A stretch of 64,000 bases of DNA from Anaerolineales bacterium (GTDB taxonomy: Bacteria; Chloroflexota; Anaerolineae; 4572-78; J111): positions 558,001-622,000 of the forward strand of contig JABTUK010000005.1 in the NCBI GenBank assembly GCA_015075405.1, given 5' to 3'. The notes beneath the pieces were generated by a model that was not told the DNA's origin, did not search any database, and saw nothing but the letters and a program-made list of their open reading frames with translations. The translations under genes were made by a program, and so were the position numbers. Numbering within the stretch: the first letter of the stretch is position 1; every line of letters starts with the position of its first letter. Positions 14,679 through 22,956 of this stretch are shown one piece after another.

Positions 14679-16226
14679 TCATTTACCATCTTGCGGCATG
14701 CCGCAGCCATAAATCCACTCCCGGCCATCGGCTTTGATAAATTCTTCGGCTTTGCTGGGTCCCCACGTGCCCGACTCGTAAAAGATGAGCGACGGGGCGT
14801 GTTTGCTTTGCCAGCCTTGCAAAATGGGGTCAACAATGCGCCAGGCCAGCTCGATTTCATCGCCGCGGGTAAAGAGGGCGGCGTCGCCTTGCAGGGCATC
14901 CAGAATCAGCCGCTCGTAGGCATCGGGCAGGGTGTTTTTGCCAAAATCCTGCTCGTACAAAAAGGTCATATCCACCGAGCGGGTGCGCATGCCGGCCCCG
15001 GGAATTTTGGTTTCAAAGCTCAACTGGATGCCTTCGTTGGGCTGGAGGCACAGGCTCAGAGTGTTGGGCGGAAGCTGGTCGCCGGGGGCGAGCGGAAACA
15101 TCAGGTGGGGCACATGCCGAAATTGGACCGATATCTCGGTCACTTTATCGGGCAGAGCTTTGCCGGAGCGGAGGTAAAAGGGCACATTGCGCCAGCGCCA
15201 GTTATCAATATACAATTTGATGGCGGTATAGGTGGCCGTTTCGGTGCCTGGCGCAACACCTTTTTCATCCCGATAACTCCGGTACTGGGCGCGGATGGTG
15301 TACTTGCCCACCTCCTCCGGCCTGATGGGGCGGACGGCCTTGAGCACTTTCACTTTTTCATCCCGCAGCGAGGTGGCGTTAAACTCGGCGGGCGGCTCCA
15401 TGGCGGTCAGGGTGAAGAGTTGGAGCAGGTGATTTTGGACCATATCGCGCATCACCCCGGCGGTGTCGTAATAACCGGCCCGGCTGCCCAGGCCGACATC
15501 CTCCGAAACCATAATCTGAACGTGGTCAATGTAGTTGCGGTTCCAGAGCGGCTCAAAAATGGCGTTGGCAAAGCGAAAAACCAACAAATTTTGGACGGTT
15601 TCTTTGCCCAGGTAATGGTCAATGCGGTAAACCTGGCTTTCTTCAAAAACCTCGTGGACCTGCCGGTTGAGTTCAATGGCCGAGGGCAGGTCATAGCCAA
15701 ACGGTTTTTCGATGATAATCCGCCGCCAATTGTCGCCGGTTTGTTGAGCCAGGCCCACCTTGCCCAACTGCTCGACAATGACCGGGTAAAGCAGGGGTGG
15801 GGTGGACAGGTAAAAGAGGCAGTTACAGCCCGCCCCGACTTTTTTATCAATCTTGGCTAACAATTTGCCCAAACTCATGTAGCCGGCCGGGTCATCGTAA
15901 GCGGCCTGGTGATAGTGCAGGTCCTCGGCAAACTTGGGCCAGGCGCTGCACTCGTCGGGCTTGAGCCGCGAAAATTTCTCGATACCCTCTTTCACCTTTT
16001 GGCGGAAGCTGTCATCGTCCAGTTCGCTGCGGGCCACGCCGACCACGGCGAAGTGCTCCGGCAGCAGACCTTCGCAGGCCAGGCTAAATAGAGCCGGCAT
16101 CAGTTTGCGGGCGGTCAAATCGCCCGAAGCGCCAAAGATGACCACCACACAGGGATCGGGTATTTTGCGCAGGGCGTCTTTACCGTTGGCCGGCGCTGGG
16201 GAGACGGTACTTACTTTGTCGGGCAT
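14679..16226 (-). CDS. zwf: Glucose-6-phosphate 1-dehydrogenase
   Basis: First enzyme of the oxidative pentose phosphate pathway; oxidises glucose 6-phosphate to 6-phosphogluconolactone with reduction of NADP (or NAD). The 515-residue protein has the N-terminal nucleotide-binding motif VVIFGASGDLTARKLMPAL, the active-site signature YRIDHYLGKETVQNLLVFRF with catalytic His, and the substrate-binding C-terminal domain ending REWIYGC. Length is in the family range. It begins 3 nt after gnd ends, so the two are one transcription unit. Downstream come the hypothetical protein, the R-M pair and pgl in the same direction. Confidence 0.97.
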   Translation of the reverse strand: MPDKVSTVSPAPANGKDALRKIPDPCVVVIFGASGDLTARKLMPALFSLACEGLLPEHFAVVGVARSELDDDSFRQKVKEGIEKFSRLKPDECSAWPKFAEDLHYHQAAYDDPAGYMSLGKLLAKIDKKVGAGCNCLFYLSTPPLLYPVIVEQLGKVGLAQQTGDNWRRIIIEKPFGYDLPSAIELNRQVHEVFEESQVYRIDHYLGKETVQNLLVFRFANAIFEPLWNRNYIDHVQIMVSEDVGLGSRAGYYDTAGVMRDMVQNHLLQLFTLTAMEPPAEFNATSLRDEKVKVLKAVRPIRPEEVGKYTIRAQYRSYRDEKGVAPGTETATYTAIKLYIDNWRWRNVPFYLRSGKALPDKVTEISVQFRHVPHLMFPLAPGDQLPPNTLSLCLQPNEGIQLSFETKIPGAGMRTRSVDMTFLYEQDFGKNTLPDAYERLILDALQGDAALFTRGDEIELAWRIVDPILQGWQSKHAPSLIFYESGTWGPSKAEEFIKADGREWIYGCGMPQDGK

Positions 16227-16229
16227 AGC

Positions 16230-17648
16230 TCAGCCCTCCAGCCAGTCGGCGTGGAAGACGCCCGATTTGTCAACCCGTTCAAAGGTGTGCGCCCCAAAAT
16301 AATCACGCTGGGCCTGGATAAGATTGGCCGGCAGACGCTCCGCGCGGTAAGCGTCGAAATAGGCCAGCGAGGCGCTCATGGCGGGAACCGGGGCGCCCAA
16401 CTCGATGGCCGTTTTGACGGCAAAACGCCAGGCCGCCTGGCGGCTCAACACCCGCTGCTTGAATTCGTCATCTACCAACAAATTGGGCAGGGCCGGGTTG
16501 CGGCGGTAGGCGTTGGTAATATCCTCCAGCAGCTCGGCTCGGATGATGCAGCCCGCCCGCCAGATGCGAGCCATCTCGGCCAAATCCAGGCCGTAATTGT
16601 ATTCAGCCGAGGCTTTTTTGAGCAGGGCCATGCCCTGGGCATAGGAGCAAATTTTTGACACGTAGAGCGCCGCCCGCACCGAGTCAATCAACTGCTGCCG
16701 GTCGCCGGTGTAGCGTGTCTCCGGCCCGGACAGCACTTTTGAGGCGGCCACCCGTTCATCCTTGATAGAGGAGATAATTCGCGCATCCACCGCGGCGGTA
16801 ATGGTCGGGATGGCTGAGCCAATATCGAGGGCGTTCTGGCTGGTCCATTTGCCGGTCCCTTTTTGCCCGGCTTTATCCAGAATCAGGTCAACCAACGGCT
16901 GGCCGGTGTCGGGGTCCATTTTTTTGAAGATATTGGCCGTAATTTCAATCAGGAAGGAGGACAATTCACCTGCGTTCCACTCGCTGAAAATCTGGTGAAA
17001 CTCTTGGGCCGAAGGATTGATGGCCGCCTTGAGCAGAGCGTAACTCTCGGCGATGAGCTGCATATCGCCATACTCGATGCCGTTGTGGACCATTTTAACG
17101 TAATGACCTGCGCCGCCGGGGCCAATGTAGGTGACGCATGGCGTGCCGTCGGCGGGCGCTTTGGCAGCGATGGCCGTGACCAGCGGTTCGATAAAGCCAT
17201 AGGCTTCTTTGGTTCCGCCGGGCATCAGGCTGGGGCCAAAGCGCGCCCCTTCCTCGCCGCCGGAAACGCCCATGCCAATGAAGCGCAGATTAGCCGCTTC
17301 CAATTCTTTGGCCCGGCGCTCGGTATCGGGAAAGAAGGAGTTGCCGCCGTCAATGATGATATCGCCCTCTTCCAGCAGCGGCTTCAACTGGCCGATGACC
17401 GCATCCACCGGCCCGCCGGCCTGGACCATAATCTGGATGGTGCGCGGCCTTTCCAGGCTGGCCACAAACTCTTCCAGAGTGTAGGCCGGCGTAATCGCTT
17501 TTTCTTTGGCTTCGCCGGCCATAAATTCCTGGGTTTTGGCGGCGGTGCGGTTGTAAACGGAGACGCTAAAACCGTGGTCGGCCGCGTTTAAGACCAAGTT
17601 TTGGCCCATCACGGCCAGCCCAATCAATCCAAATTGATTTTTTGCCAT
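16230..17648 (-). CDS. gnd: 6-phosphogluconate dehydrogenase, decarboxylating
   Basis: Third oxidative pentose phosphate enzyme; converts 6-phosphogluconate to ribulose 5-phosphate and CO2 with NADP reduction. The 472-residue protein is the long-chain type: Rossmann start FGLIGLAVMGQNLVLNAADH, IIDGGNSFFPDTERR, the substrate-binding signature GPGGAGHYVKMVHNGIEYGD, and the C-terminal helical dimerisation domain with ISAxKVL-like and AYFDAYR segments. AGGAAGG before the ATG is a good ribosome binding site. It is the first gene of the minus-strand run, so expression of the R-M cassette and pgl probably depends partly on its promoter. Confidence 0.97.
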   Translation of the reverse strand: MAKNQFGLIGLAVMGQNLVLNAADHGFSVSVYNRTAAKTQEFMAGEAKEKAITPAYTLEEFVASLERPRTIQIMVQAGGPVDAVIGQLKPLLEEGDIIIDGGNSFFPDTERRAKELEAANLRFIGMGVSGGEEGARFGPSLMPGGTKEAYGFIEPLVTAIAAKAPADGTPCVTYIGPGGAGHYVKMVHNGIEYGDMQLIAESYALLKAAINPSAQEFHQIFSEWNAGELSSFLIEITANIFKKMDPDTGQPLVDLILDKAGQKGTGKWTSQNALDIGSAIPTITAAVDARIISSIKDERVAASKVLSGPETRYTGDRQQLIDSVRAALYVSKICSYAQGMALLKKASAEYNYGLDLAEMARIWRAGCIIRAELLEDITNAYRRNPALPNLLVDDEFKQRVLSRQAAWRFAVKTAIELGAPVPAMSASLAYFDAYRAERLPANLIQAQRDYFGAHTFERVDKSGVFHADWLEG

Positions 17649-17794
17649 TGTCGCTTTTCCTTCCTAAATTGGATTATGATGAACAGTTGTTTGCAGCACA
17701 GGGTAGTCTATTCAACTAACCATAACGTTACAGGAGTGATAAGGGTGAGGAATTTCATTGTAGCACAGAATATCAAAATGTGGAATTTGTTGAA

Positions 17795-17826
17795 AGACCT
17801 CAAAGATTTTTAAACCTTTGAGGTCT
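17795..17826. repeat. AGACCTCAAAG hairpin repeat
   Basis: Arms AGACCTCAAAG (17795-17805) and CTTTGAGGTCT (17816-17826) lie between the divergent gnd and ybdK-like genes. The hairpin at 45029-45069 is built from the closely related CAGACCTCATAGGT. Confidence 0.7.
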
Positions 17827-17898
17827 GCCCAGGCTGTGCTATAATCCGTCCAAAATGGGGGCCGGTGGACCGGCGCTAATCAAAGGGGAGAATAAGCC

Positions 17899-18996
17899 GT
17901 GGAGGAATTGACGATTGGTATCGAGGAAGAGTACCAAATTATTGACCCGGAAACGCGGGAGCTGACCTCTTTTATTACCGAGTTTCTGGATAAAGGGGCG
18001 GTGCTGTTTCGCGATCAGGTTAAGCCGGAGTTTATGCAATCGCAGATAGAGATTGGCAGCCACGTCTGCCGTAACATCAAGGAGGCGCGGGCCGAGATTA
18101 CCCGGCTGCGGGGGGCGGTGGCCGAGGTGGCCGACAAAAGCGGGCGCAAGATTGTGGCCGCCGGCACTCATCCGTTTTCCAGTTGGAAGAATCAACTGGT
18201 AACCGACAAAGACCGCTATAAAGGTCTTATCAGCAATATGCAGATGGTGGCCCAACGCCTGCTGATTTTTGGCATGCACGTTCATGTCGGTATCAAAGAC
18301 CCCGATTTGCGGGTTGATATTATGAATCAAATGAGCTATTTTATGCCTCACATTTTAACTCTTTCCACCTCATCGCCCTTTTGGATGGGCCGCAACAGCG
18401 GCTTAAAATCTTACCGCAGTATTATCTTTGAAGATTTACCCCGCACCGGCCCGCCCGAATATTTTAATTCGGCCCAGGAGTATGAGCATTACGTGCAGCT
18501 TTTGCTCAAAACCAAGTGCATCGAAGAGCCGACCAAAATCTGGTGGGACATCCGCCCCCACCCCAAGTTTCCCACCCTTGAGTTTAGAATGTGCGATTGT
18601 GTGACCAAAATTGACGACGTGATGGCCATTGCCGCCTTGATCCAGGCGACGGTGGCCAAGCTGATTAAGCTGCGCAAAAACAATCAAACCTGGCGCATCT
18701 ACCGGCGCGGCCTGATTGCCGAAAACAAGTGGCGGGCCATCAAGGATGGCATTGACGGCAAACTGATTGACCTGGGCAAAGAAGAGGAAGTGCCACTGCG
18801 TTTACTGATGGGCGAGCTGATTGATTTTGTGGACGAGGTGGTGGACGAATTGGGCACGCGCCGCGAGATCGAGCATATCAGAACTATTTTGAAACACGGC
18901 ACCAGCGCCGACCGCCAATTACGCAAATACCAGGAAACCAACGACCTCAAAGCCGTGGTAGACATGCTGGCCGAGGAAACGGTGCTGGGTACTTAA
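17899..18996 (+). CDS. YbdK-family carboxylate-amine ligase (glutamate-cysteine ligase type 2 superfamily)
   Basis: ATP-grasp-like GCS2 superfamily enzyme of 365 residues that would join a carboxylate to an amine. The start TIGIEEEYQIIDPETREL is the family hallmark, with conserved Glu residues that bind metal and ATP. Further marks are EFMQSQIEIGSHVC, AAGTHPF, MHVHVG, and IRPHPKFPTLEFRMCDC near residue 220. E. coli YbdK has weak glutamate-cysteine ligase activity, so glutathione-like chemistry is possible but the true substrate is unknown. The start is GTG with AAAGGGGAG ahead. A small membrane protein follows 7 nt after the stop. Confidence 0.88.
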   Translation: MEELTIGIEEEYQIIDPETRELTSFITEFLDKGAVLFRDQVKPEFMQSQIEIGSHVCRNIKEARAEITRLRGAVAEVADKSGRKIVAAGTHPFSSWKNQLVTDKDRYKGLISNMQMVAQRLLIFGMHVHVGIKDPDLRVDIMNQMSYFMPHILTLSTSSPFWMGRNSGLKSYRSIIFEDLPRTGPPEYFNSAQEYEHYVQLLLKTKCIEEPTKIWWDIRPHPKFPTLEFRMCDCVTKIDDVMAIAALIQATVAKLIKLRKNNQTWRIYRRGLIAENKWRAIKDGIDGKLIDLGKEEEVPLRLLMGELIDFVDEVVDELGTRREIEHIRTILKHGTSADRQLRKYQETNDLKAVVDMLAEETVLGT

Positions 18997-19003
18997 AAGA
19001 CCG

Positions 19004-19195
19004 ATGCTGGATAAATTACTCGATACGTTTTTCCATTTACCCACCCTGATTGTGATGGCCGCTATCGCGCTGGTGGTGCTGTGGCATGTTTATGGGCTGG
19101 GGGTTAACCTGGGCGATGGCTTTGTGCGCCTGAGCAGCAACCGGGGCAGTATCACCGTGCATTGGGACAATGGCTGTTGTGAACTGCTCTGGTGA
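19004..19195 (+). CDS. Small membrane protein
   Basis: A 63-residue protein of unknown function with one clear transmembrane helix (LPTLIVMAAIALVVLWHVYG, residues 12-31) and a short C-terminal part with two adjacent Cys (GCCELLW). It begins 7 nt after the YbdK-like gene on the same strand, so it is probably cotranscribed. No family recognised. Confidence 0.5.
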   Translation: MLDKLLDTFFHLPTLIVMAAIALVVLWHVYGLGVNLGDGFVRLSSNRGSITVHWDNGCCELLW

Positions 19196-19245
19196 GGTTG
19201 GGGGGGATTAGAGATTAGATTTTCTAAAAATAATTCGCCACTATT

Positions 19246-19311
19246 CGTGATACGTGATGCGTGATGATTCTGAGCGAAAAACCCTCACGTTTCACGCATC
19301 ACGTATCATCG
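19246..19311. repeat. CGTGATACGTGATGCGTGA palindrome
   Basis: Left arm of CGTGATACGTGATGCGTGAT type and right arm TTTCACGCATCACGTATCAT. The same word recurs as an inverted repeat at 59683-59756. Confidence 0.8.
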
Positions 19312-19332
19312 CTAATGGTTGTGGTGAATCAA

Positions 19333-19363
19333 AAAAACGCGACTCTCATCGAGTCGCGTTTTT
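19333..19363 (-). terminator. Intrinsic terminator after the candidate 6S RNA
   Basis: Perfect 13-bp arms AAAAACGCGACTC (19333-19345) and GAGTCGCGTTTTT (19351-19363) with a 5-nt loop. U runs occur in both directions, so it can end both the minus-strand RNA and the plus-strand ybdK unit. Confidence 0.88.
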
Positions 19364-19375
19364 CTTAAATAAAGA

Positions 19376-19562
19376 AAGCCCCGCCGAGCCGTGTGCATTC
19401 CATTTGTCCTTGAACCTGCTCATTAAAGCAGGGGGGTGCTCGGATAGAAGGTGTTGCCTTGCCTTGGCGAAGGCTACCGCATCCCCTCTAAAACAAAAGC
19501 TCCCATTCAAGGTACTGTTGGCTCAAGACGCGTGGAGCATCACGAGAACAGCAGGGACAGCT
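19376..19562 (-). ncRNA. ssrS: Structured non-coding RNA, candidate 6S RNA
   Basis: About 187 nt on the minus strand with its own promoter and a terminator just beyond. Pairing readable by eye: a closing stem GAGCUGU near the 5' end with ACGGCUC near the 3' end; an inner stem CCUUGAA with UUCAAGG; a side hairpin CUGCU-UUAAUG-AGCAG on the 3' strand; and an apical hairpin GCCUU-CGCC-AAGGC. One long rod with an internal bubble, a small hairpin in the 3' bubble strand and a length near 185 nt are the layout of 6S RNA, which binds RNA polymerase holoenzyme. The assignment is structural only. I see none of the invariant words of tmRNA, RNase P RNA or SRP RNA. Confidence 0.5.
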
Positions 19563-19566
19563 CCGT

Positions 19567-19595
19567 AGTTTAGCACAATTGGCTGCAATTGACAA
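19567..19595 (-). promoter_or_regulatory. Sigma-70-like promoter of the candidate 6S RNA
   Basis: Minus-strand TTGTCA (19595-19590), a 17-nt spacer and TAAACT (19572-19567). Transcription would begin near 19562-19560, where the closing stem of the RNA begins. Confidence 0.65.
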
Positions 19596-19625
19596 ATCGC
19601 TCTGAGAACAGGGAGCATTTCACTT

Positions 19626-19694
19626 TAGGGGCGAGGCAACTTGGAGAGCGTTTTGGGTGCTTCGAGACTATCAATCGAGTTGCCTCGCCCCTAC
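19626..19694. repeat. TAGGGGCGAGGCAACT palindrome
   Basis: Perfect 16-bp inverted repeats TAGGGGCGAGGCAACT (19626-19641) and AGTTGCCTCGCCCCTA (19679-19694) around about 37 nt. It ends 5 nt before the stop of the histidine kinase gene and may act as its 3' hairpin. Confidence 0.85.
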
Positions 19695-19698
19695 CCAA

Positions 19699-21609
19699 TT
19701 ATCCCGCCGCCAACGTGAAATAAAATGCGCAGCCTCGCCCCGGCGTATTATCGCTTTCTACGCCAACCTGCCCGCCGAGTTTTGCCACGATGCGCTGCGC
19801 AATAGATAAACCCAGGCCGTGCCCCCTGGCCCGAATTTCGTCCAGGCGCGTAAACTCGGCAAAAAGGCGAGCTTGCGCTTCTGGGTGCAGCCCCGGCCCA
19901 TTATCGCGCACCCAAAAGCGGATCATTCCATTCTCTTCAAGGGTGGCCCCCAGTTCCAAACGAGGCGGTTGTCCGCCATATTTCAGGCCATTGCTGAGAT
20001 AATTGACCCAAACTTCTTCAATCCACGGCGCATAGCCTACCGCCCGCGGCCAACTGGAAGGGTGGATAATTTCTGCCCGGTAGTCTGCAATCATAAAACT
20101 GAGACGCCGCTGAGCCTCTTCGACAATCTGAGCCATATCCAACGGTTTCAATGTAACCGATCCTTTACGGCGGACGCTGGCGAGCAACAGCAACTCTTCA
20201 ACAATATTATTGGCTTTTTGGCCTGATCGTTGCAATTCCTGAAAAATAATTTGCAGTTCGTGGGGAGGCATCTCCAGGCCATAGCCGACCAGCAAATCGC
20301 CGTAAGTGGTGAGCGCGCCCAGGGGATTTTTGAGGTCATGCGCCACCGTATGAGCAAAGGCATCCAACTCGGCATTGGTGGCCCGCAACGAGGCATTGAC
20401 GGCTTCGAGTTCCTGGCTGTGCTGCTCGGCTAGGCGTCGTTGGCGCTGCTCGGCCTCAAACAAACGGGCAATTCCCACCGCTCCGGCTATTTGGCCGGCC
20501 ATTGTTTCTACAAAGCGCACCTCAGCCGGGGTAAATTCTCGCTCCGGCTGCTCGGTATCTACGCCAATTGTGCCAATAACTTCGCCTCGCGCCAGCAGCG
20601 GCACAATCATCAAACATTGGGTATTTAATCGGCGCAAAAGCTCATGCAGGGGCGTGGTTAAAGAATGTTGCTGCGCTTGAGCGATAACCAATGAATGGCT
20701 CGTTTCGATAACGTGCCTCGAAGAAGGGTTGTCGGTTACAGGTATTTTTGTGCCAACTGTGCTGGGATAACGGTCATCTAACGAGGCGCTAACCACAACC
20801 TCTAATTCTGTTTTAGCTTCATTGAGCAGAGCGATGCCGCAATTACGCGCCTCCAAAAAGCTGACGATGATTTCGGCCACTACCCGCAGGGCGCTGATGA
20901 GGTCGGTGGTTCGATTCATCGTCTGGATGGCGTCATTAAAAATCATAATTTCATGGACGCGAATAGCCAGCTCGCGGTTAGCCCTTTCTTTGGCCTCAAA
21001 CAAGCGGGCATTTTCAATGGCAACAGCGGCATGGTTGGCAAAGGTTTGCAGATTTTGCCCATCTTCGGCCGTGTAGGCCTTAACCTTGAAGTTATCCGTG
21101 GTTAACACCCCGATGACTTTTTCGCCAACAAACAAAGGCGCACCCATCCAGGAGCGAATAGGATAGGCTTCGAACCAGATTTCCCAGCCCGGATCATTTT
21201 TAACATCGTCAACAATAATCAACTTTTTTTGCCTAAAAACTCGAGCGCCCGGATTTGGGTGGGAAACAGGCAAATGCGTGCCAATTAACGAAGGTTTGAT
21301 AGAATTTCCCGCGACTAACACTAAATCTTGACCCTCTTGCAAAAAGAGCGCTGCGCCGTCGGAGCTAATCACCCGACCCAGTTGCTCTAAAATTTTGGCG
21401 ATAACGGTGGCTTGATCGAGACTGCTGCTTAAAACAAAAGCTACTTCGCGCAAACTTTCGGCCAGTTGCCGCTGGCGCTGCTCCGCCTCAAACAAACGAG
21501 CATTCTGGCTAGCCAGGGCCATCAATTCAGCGGCGCGGCGTTGGGCTTCAGCCTCCTCAGTGGTAGCCGCTGCCGGTTGAGTTTCTGGTTGTTGAATTCG
21601 CTGGGTCAT
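19699..21609 (-). CDS. GAF-domain sensor histidine kinase
   Basis: Cytosolic sensor kinase of 636 residues. A short N-terminal coiled region (EAEAQRRAAELMALASQNAR) is followed by two GAF domains (about 45-200 and 225-385), which usually bind small ligands, nucleotides or chromophores. Then come a HisKA dimerisation domain with the phospho-acceptor His near residue 423 (DAFAHTVAHDLKNPLGAL) and a HATPase domain with the N box, the G1 box WVRDNGPGL and the G2 box GHGLGLSIAQRIV. FEAEQRQRRLAE-type linkers repeat between domains. No membrane segment and no receiver domain is present, and no response regulator lies next to it, so the partner is elsewhere. Confidence 0.93.
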   Translation of the reverse strand: MTQRIQQPETQPAAATTEEAEAQRRAAELMALASQNARLFEAEQRQRQLAESLREVAFVLSSSLDQATVIAKILEQLGRVISSDGAALFLQEGQDLVLVAGNSIKPSLIGTHLPVSHPNPGARVFRQKKLIIVDDVKNDPGWEIWFEAYPIRSWMGAPLFVGEKVIGVLTTDNFKVKAYTAEDGQNLQTFANHAAVAIENARLFEAKERANRELAIRVHEIMIFNDAIQTMNRTTDLISALRVVAEIIVSFLEARNCGIALLNEAKTELEVVVSASLDDRYPSTVGTKIPVTDNPSSRHVIETSHSLVIAQAQQHSLTTPLHELLRRLNTQCLMIVPLLARGEVIGTIGVDTEQPEREFTPAEVRFVETMAGQIAGAVGIARLFEAEQRQRRLAEQHSQELEAVNASLRATNAELDAFAHTVAHDLKNPLGALTTYGDLLVGYGLEMPPHELQIIFQELQRSGQKANNIVEELLLLASVRRKGSVTLKPLDMAQIVEEAQRRLSFMIADYRAEIIHPSSWPRAVGYAPWIEEVWVNYLSNGLKYGGQPPRLELGATLEENGMIRFWVRDNGPGLHPEAQARLFAEFTRLDEIRARGHGLGLSIAQRIVAKLGGQVGVESDNTPGRGCAFYFTLAAG

Positions 21610-21849
21610 TTTTTCCCAGATTAACCTGGCTAATTGATTAAAATCTTGGCATGGCTTTAGTTTATCATAGCCAGGTTAGGTATTTTGGACAAGTTAAAAC
21701 CTGGTTTCAAACACCATCTATTTTATCTGGGTGCGTAATGATGCGGTGACCGATCTTGATGACGATTTGTTCATCCAGCAGGGGCGTTGGGGGAAGCAGC
21801 AATCTGGTTAGCGGCTCTGGCGGTACGGCCTGAACCCCCAAGATGTGGC

Positions 21850-22005
21850 TCAGGCATCGAGGGGACTGCGGACGCCCAAACCACCGCGTTTGATGACATG
21901 GGTGTAAATCATGGTGGTTTTGACATCCTTATGGCCGAGCAGTTCCTGAATGGTGCGAAGATCATAACCGGCTTCAAGCAGGTGGATGCAATCGGCAAAA
22001 GATAA
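21850..22005 (-). pseudogene. C-terminal remnant of an integron-type tyrosine recombinase
   Basis: No start codon or catalytic N-terminal part. The minus strand encodes HLLEAGYDLRTIQELLGHKD then VKTTMIYTHVIKRGGLGVRS and ends PLDA plus stop. This is the C-terminal signature of IntI/XerC-like integrases, with the LLGH histidine motif and the catalytic Tyr in MIYTHV. The preceding residues (SFADCI) are already decayed against the usual HSFATHLL, and the frame upstream has no recognisable integrase. The region 21610-21849 shows nothing further that I can name. Confidence 0.75.
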
Positions 22006-22110
22006 TCCTGTCTGCCCTGTTGACCATTGACCATCCTGCTCCTCGGTTAATTTTATGCCCTAACCCAAACTCCACAAAAAAATCCCACCCCTGTCCGGCG
22101 GAGGTGAGCT

Positions 22111-22956
22111 ATGTCCTCTCTGCCTGAAGATATTGACCCGAAGGACATGCCGCCCGGTACCAAAATCTGGTATTATGTGCGCCACTCCCCAGGGGATAAC
22201 CAAACCATTGACTCCCAGGTGGCCGCCATTAGGCGGCTCGTCAAAGAAAAAGGCTGGCTCATCACCAGGGAATTCAAGGATGAAAGCCTCAGCGGCGTCT
22301 CTACCCGCAACCGCAAAGCCTTTGAGTTAATGATCCACCTGGCCCGGCAAAAACCCCGCCAGGCCGATATGCTGATCGTCTGGGAGTTCTCCCGCTTTGC
22401 CCGCAACCAGGTCGACTCCCAATTCCACCGGGCCGAACTGCGCCGCAACGGGTGGAAACTCCTCTCCATGAAAGACGATATCCCCAAAAGTCCCATCAGC
22501 CCCATCTTCGAAGCCTTGATTGATTGGAAAAACGAACAATTCATTATTGACCTGCGCGCAAATACTAAGCGTGGCCTGCGCTATATTGCCGATCAGGGTT
22601 GTGTGCCGACAGGGCCTGTGGCCAAAGGCTATATCTACCAGGGAAAACAAATCGGCGTCACCCGCGAGGGGGTACTCAGGATGGGTCGAAAGCCGGAACC
22701 CGACCCAGAAGTGGCGCCACTGGTCGTCACGGCATTTGAGATGAAAGCCGTCGGGGCGCCGTATGAGGTGATTGCCCAGAAAACCAGTCTCTATCCAGCC
22801 AAATCCGGCTCGTGGCACAGTTTTTTCCACAACCGGGTCTACATCGGCGAGTATGAGTTTGATGGCGAAGTGTTTCGGACTATCTATCCGCCCCTGGTTT
22901 CGACTGTGTTATTTGAGGCCGTGCAAAAACCACTATCATTGCACTTTTCTAACTAA
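22111..22956 (+). CDS. Serine recombinase (large resolvase family), C-terminally truncated
   Basis: Site-specific recombinase of the serine family. The resolvase N-terminal domain (about 18-165) carries the nucleophile Ser 26 in YYVRHSPGDNQTIDSQ, DESLSGVSTRNRKAF, and the Arg-rich VWEFSRFARN. A recombinase domain (about 165-270) follows, with the typical GCVPTGPVAKGY and NRVYIGEYEFDGEVF. Proteins of this group usually continue with a zinc ribbon and coiled coil to 450-550 residues. Here the last native residues are LFEAVQK, and the final PLSLHFSN is encoded by the left end of the IS701-like element (from 22931). The gene was thus cut by that insertion and its product is probably inactive. Confidence 0.88.
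   Translation: MSSLPEDIDPKDMPPGTKIWYYVRHSPGDNQTIDSQVAAIRRLVKEKGWLITREFKDESLSGVSTRNRKAFELMIHLARQKPRQADMLIVWEFSRFARNQVDSQFHRAELRRNGWKLLSMKDDIPKSPISPIFEALIDWKNEQFIIDLRANTKRGLRYIADQGCVPTGPVAKGYIYQGKQIGVTREGVLRMGRKPEPDPEVAPLVVTAFEMKAVGAPYEVIAQKTSLYPAKSGSWHSFFHNRVYIGEYEFDGEVFRTIYPPLVSTVLFEAVQKPLSLHFSN

Noticed and set aside
19376..19562. tmRNA, SRP RNA or RNase P RNA
   Set aside because: No tRNA-like end, no GGAAGCA-type SRP tip and no GAGGAAAGUCC-type RNase P words; the rod-like pairing fits 6S better.
21787..22005. Plus-strand 72-codon frame
   Set aside because: It is antisense to the clear integrase remnant on the minus strand.
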